The translations under genes were made by a program, and so were the position numbers. DNA of 64,000 nucleotides, taken from contig NZ_WTYC01000001.1 in the NCBI RefSeq assembly GCF_009827325.1, forward strand, positions 434,001 to 498,000, given 5' to 3'. The stretch's first letter is position 1; each line of letters opens with the position of its first letter. Below are positions 9,499 to 18,179 of the stretch, piece after piece. This DNA is from Qipengyuania vulgaris. Lineage in GTDB: Bacteria; Pseudomonadota; Alphaproteobacteria; Sphingomonadales; Sphingomonadaceae. The notes under the pieces were generated by a model, which saw only the letters and a program-made list of their open reading frames with translations, searched no databases and was not told the DNA's origin.

Positions 9499-10470
9499 TC
9501 AGTTTTGCGGGTCGGGCGTATCGTCGATCGTTATCGTGGGCTCGGACTGCTCGCCCTGAACCACCTCGCCCGACTGGAAGATCGGACCTTCGGTCGGCAA
9601 CGTCACGACCGGCTCACCATCGGGGGCGGTGTCGCCCGTGGCGATCACGACCGGCGTCTGGCTCGTTGTCGGTTCCATATCGATCGCGGTCTGAGCGTCG
9701 CTTGGCGCTGAATTCACTGTGATTGGTGCAGAAGAACCAACCGTAGTCCCCAGGCCCACAGTAGTGTCCGTGCCGTTCGTATAACCTTGGACCGGGGTCG
9801 TGACGGCCGGAGGGCCATATTGCGAAATCCAGGCCTGCAAATTCACGCGATACTGTTCGTAGGACCGGAAGAAATCTTCGAATACCCCTTCAATCCGCGG
9901 CAAGGCCGTTGCGGCAAATGTCTCGAGATCGGCAGGCACGACTTGCAGTGCCTCGTTGCTGATCGCGAACGACACGTCGCAGAACTCGTTCTTCGCGGGC
10001 GGTAGCGCGAAGTAGTTGTAGACCTGCGTCATGTAGATGTCCTGCTGGTCGCGATAGGTCACACCATAACGCTCCCGGAACTCGCTGGTCAGGGCCCGAT
10101 TGGTGGTCGAAAGCTGCTTTTCGTTCCGCTTCAGGAAAGCAGCATAGTTGTCGACCAGACCCGTGTATTCCGGATCTTGGCAGTTCAGCGCCGCGACGTT
10201 CAGCGCCGAGCGCAAGTTCCAGATCGTCTGCGCAGAGCTGATATTCGCGTTCACGGTCTGGCGAACACCCGTCGTCGCAACCATCGGGATGGTCATGCCC
10301 GTCGTCGCATTCATCGGCGGGGTTGGCTTGGGCGGAATGACGACCGGCGGCGGAGGCGGCGGGGGTGGAGGCGGTGGAGGTGGAGGCGGCGGCGTGGTGC
10401 AAGCGGCGATTGCGCTAAGGCCCGCGACCAGCGCGGCGAGACGAATGGATTGTACTGATATGCGGCTCAC
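9499..10470 (-). CDS. predicted lipoprotein with 16-proline tract
   Basis: A 323-residue protein of unknown function. The signal peptide ends in a lipobox-like SAIAAC (Cys about residue 24), so it is probably a lipoprotein. Immediately after the anchor comes an uninterrupted run of 16 prolines, then VVIPPKPTPP, which may form a stiff spacer away from the membrane. A globular alpha-helical part follows (about residues 65-215, with two cysteines). The tail is Thr/Pro/Asp-rich and probably disordered. No enzyme motif is recognised. It has its own terminator and is downstream of the Bax-inhibitor gene but separated from it by a terminator, so it is likely monocistronic. Confidence 0.75.
   Translation of the reverse strand: MSRISVQSIRLAALVAGLSAIAACTTPPPPPPPPPPPPPPPPVVIPPKPTPPMNATTGMTIPMVATTGVRQTVNANISSAQTIWNLRSALNVAALNCQDPEYTGLVDNYAAFLKRNEKQLSTTNRALTSEFRERYGVTYRDQQDIYMTQVYNYFALPPAKNEFCDVSFAISNEALQVVPADLETFAATALPRIEGVFEDFFRSYEQYRVNLQAWISQYGPPAVTTPVQGYTNGTDTTVGLGTTVGSSAPITVNSAPSDAQTAIDMEPTTSQTPVVIATGDTAPDGEPVVTLPTEGPIFQSGEVVQGEQSEPTITIDDTPDPQN
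10345..10392 (-). repeat. 16-codon proline (CCN) tract
   Basis: Sixteen consecutive proline codons of mixed third base, directly after the lipid-anchor region of the lipoprotein gene. Such tracts stall ribosomes unless elongation factor P acts (established knowledge), and triplet runs of this kind can change length between strains. Confidence 0.9.
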
Positions 10471-10562
10471 GATGCGCCGACCCTCCTCAAGATTCTGGCT
10501 GTCATTTTCGTCCGTCCTTTATTGACGGAAGCTGAAGCACTGACGTCCTAGCGCCTTGAGCA

Positions 10563-10602
10563 GGCAAAGAAAATGCCCGGAGCGAGAGTTTCGCCCCGGG
10601 CA
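10563..10602 (-). terminator. rho-independent terminator after the BI-1 family gene
   Basis: Strong hairpin with arms TGCCCGG and CCGGGCA at 10574-10602, plus an inner GCGA/TCGC stem. On the minus strand it is followed by TTTTCTTT. It lies about 40 bases past the stop of the BI-1 family gene. Confidence 0.75.
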
Positions 10603-10640
10603 CGATCACTTGCTCCGCTGCTGCGGTCGGCAGTGCGCAA

Positions 10641-11423
10641 TTACTCGCGGCTACCGAGGAACTGCAGCAGGAACATGAAGAGGTTGATGAAGTCGAGATA
10701 GAGGCTGAGAGCGCCCATCACGATTGCCTTGCCGGCATATTCGGTACCGCGAACATGGGCGTATTCAGTTTTCAAACGCTGCGTATCGTAAGCGGTGAAG
10801 CCCGCGAAGATCAGCACACCGAGGATGTTGATCACGAGGCCCATTGCGCCCGACTGGAAGAAGAAGGCATTGAGCAGCATCGCAACGATGATGCCGATCA
10901 GGCCCATCAGCAGGAAGCTTCCCCAGCCGGAAAGGTTCTTTTTCGTGGTATAGCCGAACAGGCTGAGACCAGCGAATGCAGCGGCTGCAGCGAAGAAGGC
11001 CGAAGCGATCGATTCACCGGTGTAGGTGGCAAAGATCGTCGACATCGACATACCGAACAGCACCGCAAAACCCCAGAAAAAGGCCTGCAGAGTGGTTTTC
11101 GAGAAACGCTGAACTCCGCCGAAGCTCAATACCAGGATGAAGGCCAGCGGCGACAGTGAGATGATCCATCCCAATATGGTCGGCTGCACGGAACGGCCGT
11201 AAGGGGTCTGAGTGACCTGATAGGCAGCTTCGAACAGCGCGGTGTTGACGAACAGCAAGGCGACGATACCGGTAAGCAATACCCCCGATGCCATCATGTT
11301 GTAGATCGACAGCATGTGCTGACGCAGGCCCGCGTCGAACGTGGTTCCGCGGGCAACCGCATCGCCAGTGCGCGGAACGGACGCCGGGTCCGTTCTGCGG
11401 TCGGTTTCGTTCCAGTTGGCCAT
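10641..11423 (-). CDS. Bax inhibitor-1/YccA family membrane protein
   Basis: A 260-residue inner-membrane protein with about seven hydrophobic segments, starting near residue 40 after a polar N-terminus. BI-1/YccA family features include GLRQHMLSIYNMMASG at the start of the membrane part, FAGFTAYDTQRLK, and a C-terminal ALSLYLDFINLFMFLLQFLG. Bacterial homologues modulate membrane proteases such as FtsH or act as calcium leak channels (family knowledge); the role here is not known. It is flanked by its own upstream region and a strong terminator, so it is probably a single-gene unit. Confidence 0.93.
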   Translation of the reverse strand: MANWNETDRRTDPASVPRTGDAVARGTTFDAGLRQHMLSIYNMMASGVLLTGIVALLFVNTALFEAAYQVTQTPYGRSVQPTILGWIISLSPLAFILVLSFGGVQRFSKTTLQAFFWGFAVLFGMSMSTIFATYTGESIASAFFAAAAAFAGLSLFGYTTKKNLSGWGSFLLMGLIGIIVAMLLNAFFFQSGAMGLVINILGVLIFAGFTAYDTQRLKTEYAHVRGTEYAGKAIVMGALSLYLDFINLFMFLLQFLGSRE

Positions 11424-11547
11424 TTGTAATAAACTCCCTTGTGCAGGGCGAACCCAAGCCCCGCTTCTACCGGTAATATCGGGTCATTCGCCCCGGATTT
11501 CAAGCGAAACCGGAAGCCATATGATTAACGGAAAAGCAGGACTTTTC

Positions 11548-12051
11548 TCAAGCTTCACCAGCCGCGTCGACCATCGCCGACTTGAGGGCATCCTGCGGGC
11601 TTTTGTCGCCCCACAAAACAAACTGGAATGCGGGATAGAACCGGTCGCACTCCTCGACCGCTATCTCCACCAGAGACTGTGCCTGATCGAGGCTCAACAT
11701 TCCGTCGTTACCGAGCAGTGTTCCGTTGCGATAGAGCAATACGCCGCCATTGGACCACACATCGAAATGGCCCAGCCACATCTGTTCGTTTGCCAGCGCG
11801 ACCAATTCGTGGGCGGCAGCCAGCTTTTCCGGCGCAATGCGAACATCGGGCAGGCACAGTATCTGGAGGACGCGGTCTTCCCCGCGCCAAACTCCGCGCA
11901 ATTGATATTTCGCCCAGCTGCCCTGAATTTCGCCGCAAATTTCCTCTGCATTGGCTTCACACGGCCAACCGCGTGCTCCGAACAATGCCATCAGCATGTC
12001 GAGCGGTGCCGCGTCATCCTCGACCTCGAATCGTGGTTCAACGGCGTGCAT
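11548..12051 (-). CDS. YbjN domain-containing protein
   Basis: A 167-residue protein resembling the YbjN family. The N-terminal half contains LDMLMALFGARGWPCE and EICGEIQGSWAKYQLRGVWR. The C-terminal half has a helical part with LVALANEQMWLGHFDVWSNGGVLLYRN and DRFYPAFQFVLWG. YbjN proteins are linked to chaperone-like or stress roles in enterobacteria; the function here is not known. The start at 12051 (MHAVEP) is chosen because sequence farther upstream in frame is low in conserved character; the ribosome-binding site is weak for all candidate starts. Confidence 0.7.
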   Translation of the reverse strand: MHAVEPRFEVEDDAAPLDMLMALFGARGWPCEANAEEICGEIQGSWAKYQLRGVWRGEDRVLQILCLPDVRIAPEKLAAAHELVALANEQMWLGHFDVWSNGGVLLYRNGTLLGNDGMLSLDQAQSLVEIAVEECDRFYPAFQFVLWGDKSPQDALKSAMVDAAGEA

Positions 12052-12197
12052 CAGTAGGGTCCGGTCCAATTCATGCTGTCCATTTGCAGAATGGCGTGGG
12101 TGCTTGGCAATCTGCCTGATGATCGGTGTTGGGGAGAACGCAATCGGCCTGTGCAAAGGCTGTGAACAAGACGCTAAATACGGATAAACCCGTTTCG

Positions 12198-13985
12198 TCA
12201 GTCGAGCGTCTCGACGACCTCGCCTTCGTCACTTGTAAAGGGAAAACTGTCGAGACCGAGCTCCCTCAGGCGGTTTACCGTGTCACGCGCAGCGCTCGCC
12301 GAAGGATAAGGTCCGGCCAGCAGGCGATTGGCTTCGCCCCACTCGGCGACAAATGGTCCCTTGGCATCCAGCGCCCCCTCGGCCCCGCGTGAAATACGCC
12401 GCCAGTCGAAACCCAGGGCGTCCCGGTTCCTTCCCGTGGCGACCTGCACCCAGTGGCGTGAAGGGTGGTCGGGCTTTTCCGCAGCCGGAGCCGGACTTGC
12501 TCCGTCAAGCGGGAAGACTTCCTCACCGCTCGCGCTGCTGAAGGGGAAACTGTCGAGCCCGATCGCTTTGAGTCTGCCGACGATATCGCGCGCTTCGCGA
12601 ACAGTGTCGTATGGTCCGGCAAGGAGACGGTTCGCCTCACCCCAAGGAACGGTGAATGCAGATTTGCCAGCCAGTTCGCCCTCGGCACTGCGGCTGATCC
12701 GGCGCCAGTCGAAGCCCAGCGCCGAAATGTCCCGCCCTGTTGCCACCTGAACCCAATGACGCGGTGGATGGACAGGGGCAGCGGGCTCGTCCGTTTCGCG
12801 AGGAGCATCGATGGTCCGGATGTCCACCGCTCCATTGCGCGGGGCCGTCGAAATGGCCTCGTTCAGGTCGAAAGCGGCGAAGGCTTGTTCGACATTTCGG
12901 CGCGGTGGCTGCGGCGGCGGTGACTGCCTAACGGGCTGTTGCCCCATATCGACGGGTTGTGTTGCGGGCTCCCTGGTTACCGCGGGTAACTCATCCGTAC
13001 GCTCCGCCGAAGACATTGCCTCAGGACGCGATGCAGGCACAATCGCCGGTACTGCTGCGGATTGTCTTGGACTACTCGATTGTTGCTCGGCCGCGCGAGT
13101 TGCCGAAGGTGATGAACGCTGCGGTCCAAGTGGCCGGCCTGCGGGTTCGAGGCGGCTATCGGTACTGCTCGCCGGGCGATCCCGAATGGGGGTGTACGCG
13201 GCGATCTGGGCGTCATCCTCACCGATCGATGCTGAGCCCGGGAAAACACCCAGTGCGCCAGCAGCAGCTTGCTGAGCCGGTGTAAGACGAGCCATGTAAC
13301 GCAGGTACGGTTCGACACGGGAAGCCATCTGCGCAGGCATCATGTCTCGCGCGATCTTGATGGCGGCATCGGTTTCGCCGAGGATGGCCAAGCCAAAGGA
13401 TCGGGTCCTGAAAGCTGCGAAGTCCCCCTGTTCTAGGAGGGGTAGCAGCGTCGCCTCAAACCCGGCCTTGTCGCCCGAGATCGCCTGGCTCAGGGCAAGG
13501 TTGCGCCGCACTTCGTCGCCCGCGCCTGCTGCCAAAGCGATACGGTAGAATTCCTGCGCGGTCCGCGCATCACCCACCAGATCGAAAGCAAGGCCCCGTT
13601 CGGCAGCCATGACCTGCTGGGAAATTCCGCCCTTTTCCGCCTCTGCGAACAGGCGCAGCGCCTCAACCGGACGGCGCGTCATCGTATAGGCACGCGCGAG
13701 CCCCAGCGAAATGCGGGGGTTGGAAGGCGTAAGCGCCTGGGCCCGTCCGAAAAACCCGATTGCCGCGGTCACATCGCCGAGCTTGATGGCCGCATCGCCC
13801 GCATCGAGCAGCGCTGACACGTCGTTGCCATCGTCGGCCAGCCGCTGAAGGGCAGCACTCAATTCCTGCGAACCGGGCGGCGGCAGCGGTTGAACGATTT
13901 CCTGCGCGCGCAGCACCTGACTGCTCGCAGCAAGCGCTACGACCGCGGCCCCGGTGGCCCAAAATTTGGCTTTGCATCTAGCCAT
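12198..13985 (-). CDS. TPR-like protein with two C-terminal SPOR domains
   Basis: A 595-residue predicted periplasmic or envelope protein. Order: signal peptide (about 1-27), tetratricopeptide-like helical repeats (about 45-215), a long Pro/Ser/Gln-rich linker (about 250-405), then two SPOR domains (about 408-492 and 509-592). SPOR domains bind septal peptidoglycan lacking stem peptides and bring proteins to the division site (established knowledge). The gene begins 43 bases after ftsZ on the same strand, so it may be the last member of the division cluster. The two SPOR copies share long identical stretches such as HWVQVATGR and WGEANRLLAGPY, showing a recent internal duplication. Its partner protein is unknown. 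Confidence 0.85.
   Translation of the reverse strand: MARCKAKFWATGAAVVALAASSQVLRAQEIVQPLPPPGSQELSAALQRLADDGNDVSALLDAGDAAIKLGDVTAAIGFFGRAQALTPSNPRISLGLARAYTMTRRPVEALRLFAEAEKGGISQQVMAAERGLAFDLVGDARTAQEFYRIALAAGAGDEVRRNLALSQAISGDKAGFEATLLPLLEQGDFAAFRTRSFGLAILGETDAAIKIARDMMPAQMASRVEPYLRYMARLTPAQQAAAGALGVFPGSASIGEDDAQIAAYTPIRDRPASSTDSRLEPAGRPLGPQRSSPSATRAAEQQSSSPRQSAAVPAIVPASRPEAMSSAERTDELPAVTREPATQPVDMGQQPVRQSPPPQPPRRNVEQAFAAFDLNEAISTAPRNGAVDIRTIDAPRETDEPAAPVHPPRHWVQVATGRDISALGFDWRRISRSAEGELAGKSAFTVPWGEANRLLAGPYDTVREARDIVGRLKAIGLDSFPFSSASGEEVFPLDGASPAPAAEKPDHPSRHWVQVATGRNRDALGFDWRRISRGAEGALDAKGPFVAEWGEANRLLAGPYPSASAARDTVNRLRELGLDSFPFTSDEGEVVETLD
12210..12764 (-). repeat. tandem duplication of a SPOR-domain coding segment
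   Basis: Two copies of about 250 bases, roughly 12510-12764 and 12210-12461, with an offset of 101 codons. Shared protein blocks include ALGFDWRRIS, WGEANRLLAGPY and GLDSFPF. The copies differ mainly at the centre, which suggests divergence after duplication rather than recent gene conversion. Confidence 0.85.
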
Positions 13986-14028
13986 CTCAATTCACCAACG
14001 CGCAGGGTGGCGCATCGGTTCTGCAAGA

Positions 14029-15834
14029 TTACTGGTTGTTCTGACGACCGAGGAAGCGCGGGATGTTGAGGCCGCTTCCGCCCTCATCTTCATCGTCTTC
14101 TTCATCTTCGTCCTGGCTGGAACTCGATCCGCGTGAAAGATTAGCCATCCGCTCGAACAGCGTGCTGCCTTGGGTTGAGCCTCCGCTTGGAGCCGCACCG
14201 CCACTGCCGGTACCGCCCCCGGCCGCTCCGCTTGCGCCGCCCGCACCTTCGCCGCCGGTTTCGCCCTGGCCGGAAAACAGGGGCCTGCGTGCCGGCTTCT
14301 GTGAGAGCGGGCTCCCCCGGTCGGCATATTGATCGCTACCCAGTTCCAGCGCGTCGTCATCGGCTTCATCCGACAGGTCCAGCGGAGGCGAAGCATGGCG
14401 CCCCTCCTCGTCGGTCCATCCTTCGTCTTCGCCGACACCGTGGGCATAGCCCTTGTCGTCTGCCGGCGGAGGTACGCCAGCATCGCCCTCGTCGTCGAAG
14501 CTATCGGTGTCGTCGTTGCGCATGCCGGCCAAGGGATCGACGATGCCATCCACATCGTCATAGTCGTCCTCATCCGACTCATAGCCATAATCGCCGCCCC
14601 CGGCGGGAGAAAGACCGGCCGGTTTCACCAGCGGCCCTTCATCGTCCTGGCTATCATCATATTTCGCTTCGACCGGCTCGGCGGCTGGCTGCTGATAGGT
14701 AGGAGCCGGTTCGGGTTCTTGGTTCGATTCCGGTTCGGCCGATAGTCCCTCGTTCAGTTCGAAAGGCTCTTCTTCGGGAGTGCTTTCCTGCAGGTCGAGC
14801 ACCGGTCGCTGAGGAGCGCGCTGCGGCGACAGGCTGAAGTTACGCTGCTGCGTGGGAGCTACCGACCCATCGTTCTCGATACCCGTCGCGACAACGGATA
14901 CACGGATCTTGCCGTCGAGATCCGGATTGAAGGCGCTGCCCCAGATGATGTTTGCATCATCGTCGACCAGCTCGCGGATGTGATTTGCCGCTTCGTCGAC
15001 TTCGAGGAGCTTCATGTCCTCGCCGCCGATGATTGAAATGATCACACCCTTCGCGCCTGCCATGGACACGCCGTCAAGTAGCGGGTTGGCGATGGCGCGC
15101 TCGGCCGCTTCGAGAGCGCGGTTGTCACCCTCGCCCGTGCCGGTGCCCATCATTGCCTTGCCCATTTCGCTCATCACGCTGCGCACGTCGGCGAAGTCGA
15201 GATTGATGAGGCCCGGCATGACCATGAGATCGGTGATCGAGCGGACACCCTGCTGCAGAACCTCATCAGCCAGCGCGAAGGCTTCCTTGAATGTGGTGTC
15301 CGCCTTGGCGACCAGGAACAGGTTCTGGTTGGGAATGACAATCAACGTATCGACATGCTTCTGCAGCTCGTCGATGCCGGCTTCTGCTGCGCGCATGCGG
15401 CGCGTCCCTTCGAAGAGGAAGGGCTTGGTGACGACGCCGACCGTCAGCACGCCCTTGCGGCGGGCAGCTTCAGCGATGACCGGAGCAGCACCCGTGCCCG
15501 TGCCGCCGCCCATGCCAGCCGCGATGAAGCACATGTTCACGCCTTCGAGCGCGTCTTCGATGTCCTCGACCGTCTCTTCTGCGGCCGCCTTGCCCACTTC
15601 GGGACGGGCGCCAGCGCCGAGCCCGCCGGTAATGTCGGGGCCAAGCTGGATGCGCTTTTCAGCGGGAGAACTGGTGAGGGCCTGCGCATCGGTATTGGCG
15701 ACGATGAAATCGACGCCTTCGATTTCGGAATCGATCATGTTCGCAATGGCGTTGCCGCCCGCCCCACCGACACCAACCACCATGATTTTGGGGCGCATGT
15801 CGTCGCTGGAGGCGGGTCCGATATTGATGCTCAT
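14029..15834 (-). CDS. ftsZ: cell division protein FtsZ
   Basis: A 601-residue tubulin-like GTPase that forms the cytokinetic Z-ring. The GTP-binding tubulin signature GGGTGTG is at residues 109-115, with [10 protein letters not shown] at 20-29. The conserved core ends near residue 330. A very long acidic and Gly/Ser-rich linker follows. The C-terminal conserved peptide, which binds FtsA and other partners, is recognisable as NIPRFLGRQ. At 601 residues it is far longer than the E. coli protein (383), because of the linker. The ATG at 15834 follows a GAGGGA ribosome-binding site. The 138 bases between ftsA and ftsZ may hold an extra promoter. Confidence 0.98.
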   Translation of the reverse strand: MSINIGPASSDDMRPKIMVVGVGGAGGNAIANMIDSEIEGVDFIVANTDAQALTSSPAEKRIQLGPDITGGLGAGARPEVGKAAAEETVEDIEDALEGVNMCFIAAGMGGGTGTGAAPVIAEAARRKGVLTVGVVTKPFLFEGTRRMRAAEAGIDELQKHVDTLIVIPNQNLFLVAKADTTFKEAFALADEVLQQGVRSITDLMVMPGLINLDFADVRSVMSEMGKAMMGTGTGEGDNRALEAAERAIANPLLDGVSMAGAKGVIISIIGGEDMKLLEVDEAANHIRELVDDDANIIWGSAFNPDLDGKIRVSVVATGIENDGSVAPTQQRNFSLSPQRAPQRPVLDLQESTPEEEPFELNEGLSAEPESNQEPEPAPTYQQPAAEPVEAKYDDSQDDEGPLVKPAGLSPAGGGDYGYESDEDDYDDVDGIVDPLAGMRNDDTDSFDDEGDAGVPPPADDKGYAHGVGEDEGWTDEEGRHASPPLDLSDEADDDALELGSDQYADRGSPLSQKPARRPLFSGQGETGGEGAGGASGAAGGGTGSGGAAPSGGSTQGSTLFERMANLSRGSSSSQDEDEEDDEDEGGSGLNIPRFLGRQNNQ

Positions 15835-15972
15835 CAGGTGTTCCCTCGGGACAAAAATTGGGCCGAAGCCGTATCACTCTCGCTTTTGGCACAAAGCGAA
15901 TCACGCATGCAAAGGTTAAATGGCGTTATCCACCGCAACTCGCGCCGAATTTCGGCTGGTTTTGCAAGCATA

Positions 15973-17271
15973 TCAGAAATATTCCCGGACAGCCTGGACG
16001 ACACGGTTCACGAGTCCCAGTCCGGAGTATCGCCGGGTCGGCTGATAGCTCGGCCCGATCGAGCGAATGTCCACGGGATCTTCGGATGCGTAGAGGCATA
16101 GCCCGGCCAGTGTCGCGAAGCCCGGCGTGGCATGCGCTTCGGGCAAACCACGCAACGCAGGCGGCTTGCCGCGGCGGACGGGGAGGCCCAGCGCGCCCTG
16201 CATGAATTCCGCAATGCCGTGCAGTTCGGCACCCCCGCCGGTCAGCACGACTTGGCCGGAATTGGCACCCGAAAACCCGAGCACCTTCAAACCCTTGCCG
16301 ATCTCCGCAGTCATGGTACCAAGCCGGTCGGTGACGATCGAGACGAGTTCCGCGCGTGCAATCCTGTTCTGCTCGTCCGCTCCGCGCGCGGGCCGACCGC
16401 CCGTATCTTCTCCGGGACCGTTGACGGGGATCATCTCGCGGTGATCGCTCGGCGTGGCGATGGCAGAACCGGACACGCACTTCAGTCGCTCCGCCTGGCC
16501 ACGACGAATCCCAAGCGAGCTTGCAATAGCGTCGGTAATGTCGTTCGAACCCACAGGGATGGAGCGGAGACCCAGCAGCATCCCGCCCGCATGGACGGAA
16601 ACATTGGTGACCTGCGCCCCGATCTCGACCAGCGCCACGCCAAGATCGCGCTCCTCGTTGGATAGACAGGCATAGGCCGCGGCAAGCGGGCTCGCGACGA
16701 CACCCTCTACGTCGAGATGGGCGCTCTGCACCGCCTCAATCAGGTTTCGCACCGGCGCGCCTTCCGCCAGCGTCACGTGAATGTCGACACCCAGCGATTC
16801 CGCATGCAGGCCGATGGGGTTGGCGACACCATGCGCGCCGTCGAGCGTATAATGCGCAGGCTGCGCGTGCAGCACCATTCGCCCATCGGGCTGGATGTGA
16901 TCGCGCGCGGCGAAAAGGAGGTGCTCGACGTCATCCTCATCAATGCGCCGGCCGCCGATAGCGATTTCGACGCTGGCGATCTTGCTGGAAAGCCCTGCCC
17001 CCGCACAGCCAATCCATACGCCGGAAACGCTGGTATTGGCATTGGCCTCCGCCGTTTCCACAGCCGCCCGGATAGCATGGGTCGCGGCCTCCATGTCGGT
17101 TACGTAGCCGCGCTTGATGCCCTCACTCTTGCGATGCGAGGAGCCCAGCACGATCATTTCGCCGTCCTCGCCCTGACCCATAACCATGGCCGAAATACGA
17201 AACGAGCCGATATTCACTGCAGCAAGGACGCGGGTAATACGTGGCAGCGGCAAATGCGGAGACGTCGCCAT
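15973..17271 (-). CDS. ftsA: cell division protein FtsA
   Basis: A 432-residue actin-like ATPase that tethers FtsZ to the membrane and recruits later division proteins. Seen are the N-terminal AAVNIGSFRISAMV phosphate-1 region, the SHS2/1C-domain region with SEGIKRGYV, VALVEIGAQVTNVSV (phosphate 2) and VVLTGGGAEL (adenosine motif). The C-terminal end LVNRVVQAVREYF fits the amphipathic membrane-targeting helix. The start at 17271 (MATSPHLP) overlaps the ftsQ stop by one base; the longer frame upstream lies inside ftsQ and is not FtsA-like. Confidence 0.97.
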   Translation of the reverse strand: MATSPHLPLPRITRVLAAVNIGSFRISAMVMGQGEDGEMIVLGSSHRKSEGIKRGYVTDMEAATHAIRAAVETAEANANTSVSGVWIGCAGAGLSSKIASVEIAIGGRRIDEDDVEHLLFAARDHIQPDGRMVLHAQPAHYTLDGAHGVANPIGLHAESLGVDIHVTLAEGAPVRNLIEAVQSAHLDVEGVVASPLAAAYACLSNEERDLGVALVEIGAQVTNVSVHAGGMLLGLRSIPVGSNDITDAIASSLGIRRGQAERLKCVSGSAIATPSDHREMIPVNGPGEDTGGRPARGADEQNRIARAELVSIVTDRLGTMTAEIGKGLKVLGFSGANSGQVVLTGGGAELHGIAEFMQGALGLPVRRGKPPALRGLPEAHATPGFATLAGLCLYASEDPVDIRSIGPSYQPTRRYSGLGLVNRVVQAVREYF

Positions 17272-18179
17272 TATTCCGCACTCACCGCGGCGGACATTCC
17301 GCGCGGGCAAGGACCGTCCGCACAGCGCAGATAAGCCCGGTCGGGCACGCGCATGTCGATGGCTATGGCTTTGCCGCCTATCAATCTGTTCCGACCATCC
17401 ATCTCTGCGAATTTGACCAGCGCCGCCGGGCCCTTGTCGCCTTCCGGGAGGGCCAGCATCTGGTCGGTCTTGAACGTCAGGTTCCAGCGGCGGTTGCCGA
17501 TCCATTCAGCCGCCGCGATCTGCGGCTTGAGCGCAGGCGCTGCATCCAGCAGGCGGCCCAGCTCGGCAACCTGCTTTTGCGCACCCGGGCCGGAAATCAG
17601 GAGCATGTCCTTGGCTTCTTCGCCGGAAACCGGCTCTAATTCGTGGCCGGTTTCATCGACAAGTATCAGCCGGTCGGGCTTTTGGACGACAGCGTGTGGC
17701 TCCCGCTCAACGATGTCGATCCGCAAAAGATCTGGAAGCTGACGCGACACGCGTGCATCCTCCACCCATGACAGGTCGAGCAACCGCTCGCGAATTTCCT
17801 CGACCTCCACCAGCGGCATGGGCCGGTCCTGCTCACCCAGCACGCGTTCGTAAACCACCTGCTTGTTGAGCCTTTCGACACCCGTAACGCGCACCCGGTC
17901 CACTTCGAAACCCGCTCTGCCAGCAGATTTGGCAAGTTCCATGCGCACCATTTCGGGCACGCCAGCGTAGCTCGCCACGCTCCCGGCGATGATCATCCCG
18001 ATCGCAAGAAGAATGACGAGAAAGAACTTGTGCCACTGGTCCTCGGTGAACGGCAGCGCAGTCATTACGCGGTCGAGCAGGCCTGAGGTATGACGTTTGG
18101 CTGCCCGCGCTTTCTGGCTGCGGCTGCGTGCAGCAGCAGATCGGCGAACTCCGGTGGGCTTGCGGCTGACCTTAGCCAT
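17271..18179 (-). CDS. ftsQ: cell division protein FtsQ
   Basis: A bitopic division protein of about 302 residues. It has a basic cytoplasmic N-terminus, one membrane segment near residues 55-75 (FLVILLAIGMIIAGSVASYA), a POTRA domain with VTGVERLNKQVVYE, and the FtsQ beta domain with PLVEVEEIRERLLDLSWVEDARVSR. It links FtsK to FtsL/FtsB/FtsW/FtsI in the divisome. The start at 18179 (MAKVS) is chosen because it has an AGGGGAAG ribosome-binding site and overlaps ddl by only 8 bases; an ATG six codons earlier (18197) is the alternative. Confidence 0.94.
   Translation of the reverse strand: MAKVSRKPTGVRRSAAARSRSQKARAAKRHTSGLLDRVMTALPFTEDQWHKFFLVILLAIGMIIAGSVASYAGVPEMVRMELAKSAGRAGFEVDRVRVTGVERLNKQVVYERVLGEQDRPMPLVEVEEIRERLLDLSWVEDARVSRQLPDLLRIDIVEREPHAVVQKPDRLILVDETGHELEPVSGEEAKDMLLISGPGAQKQVAELGRLLDAAPALKPQIAAAEWIGNRRWNLTFKTDQMLALPEGDKGPAALVKFAEMDGRNRLIGGKAIAIDMRVPDRAYLRCADGPCPRGMSAAVSAE

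Noticed and set aside
10345..10400. Possible CRISPR-like or other structured repeat in the GGN/CCN-rich stretch
   Set aside because: It is a simple triplet run coding for proline, with no spacer pattern.
15914..15934. CtrA- and DnaA-box-like sequences upstream of ftsZ
   Set aside because: TTAAC is paired with ATAA at 6 instead of 7 bases, and the TTATCCACC is a single copy with one mismatch; too weak to call.
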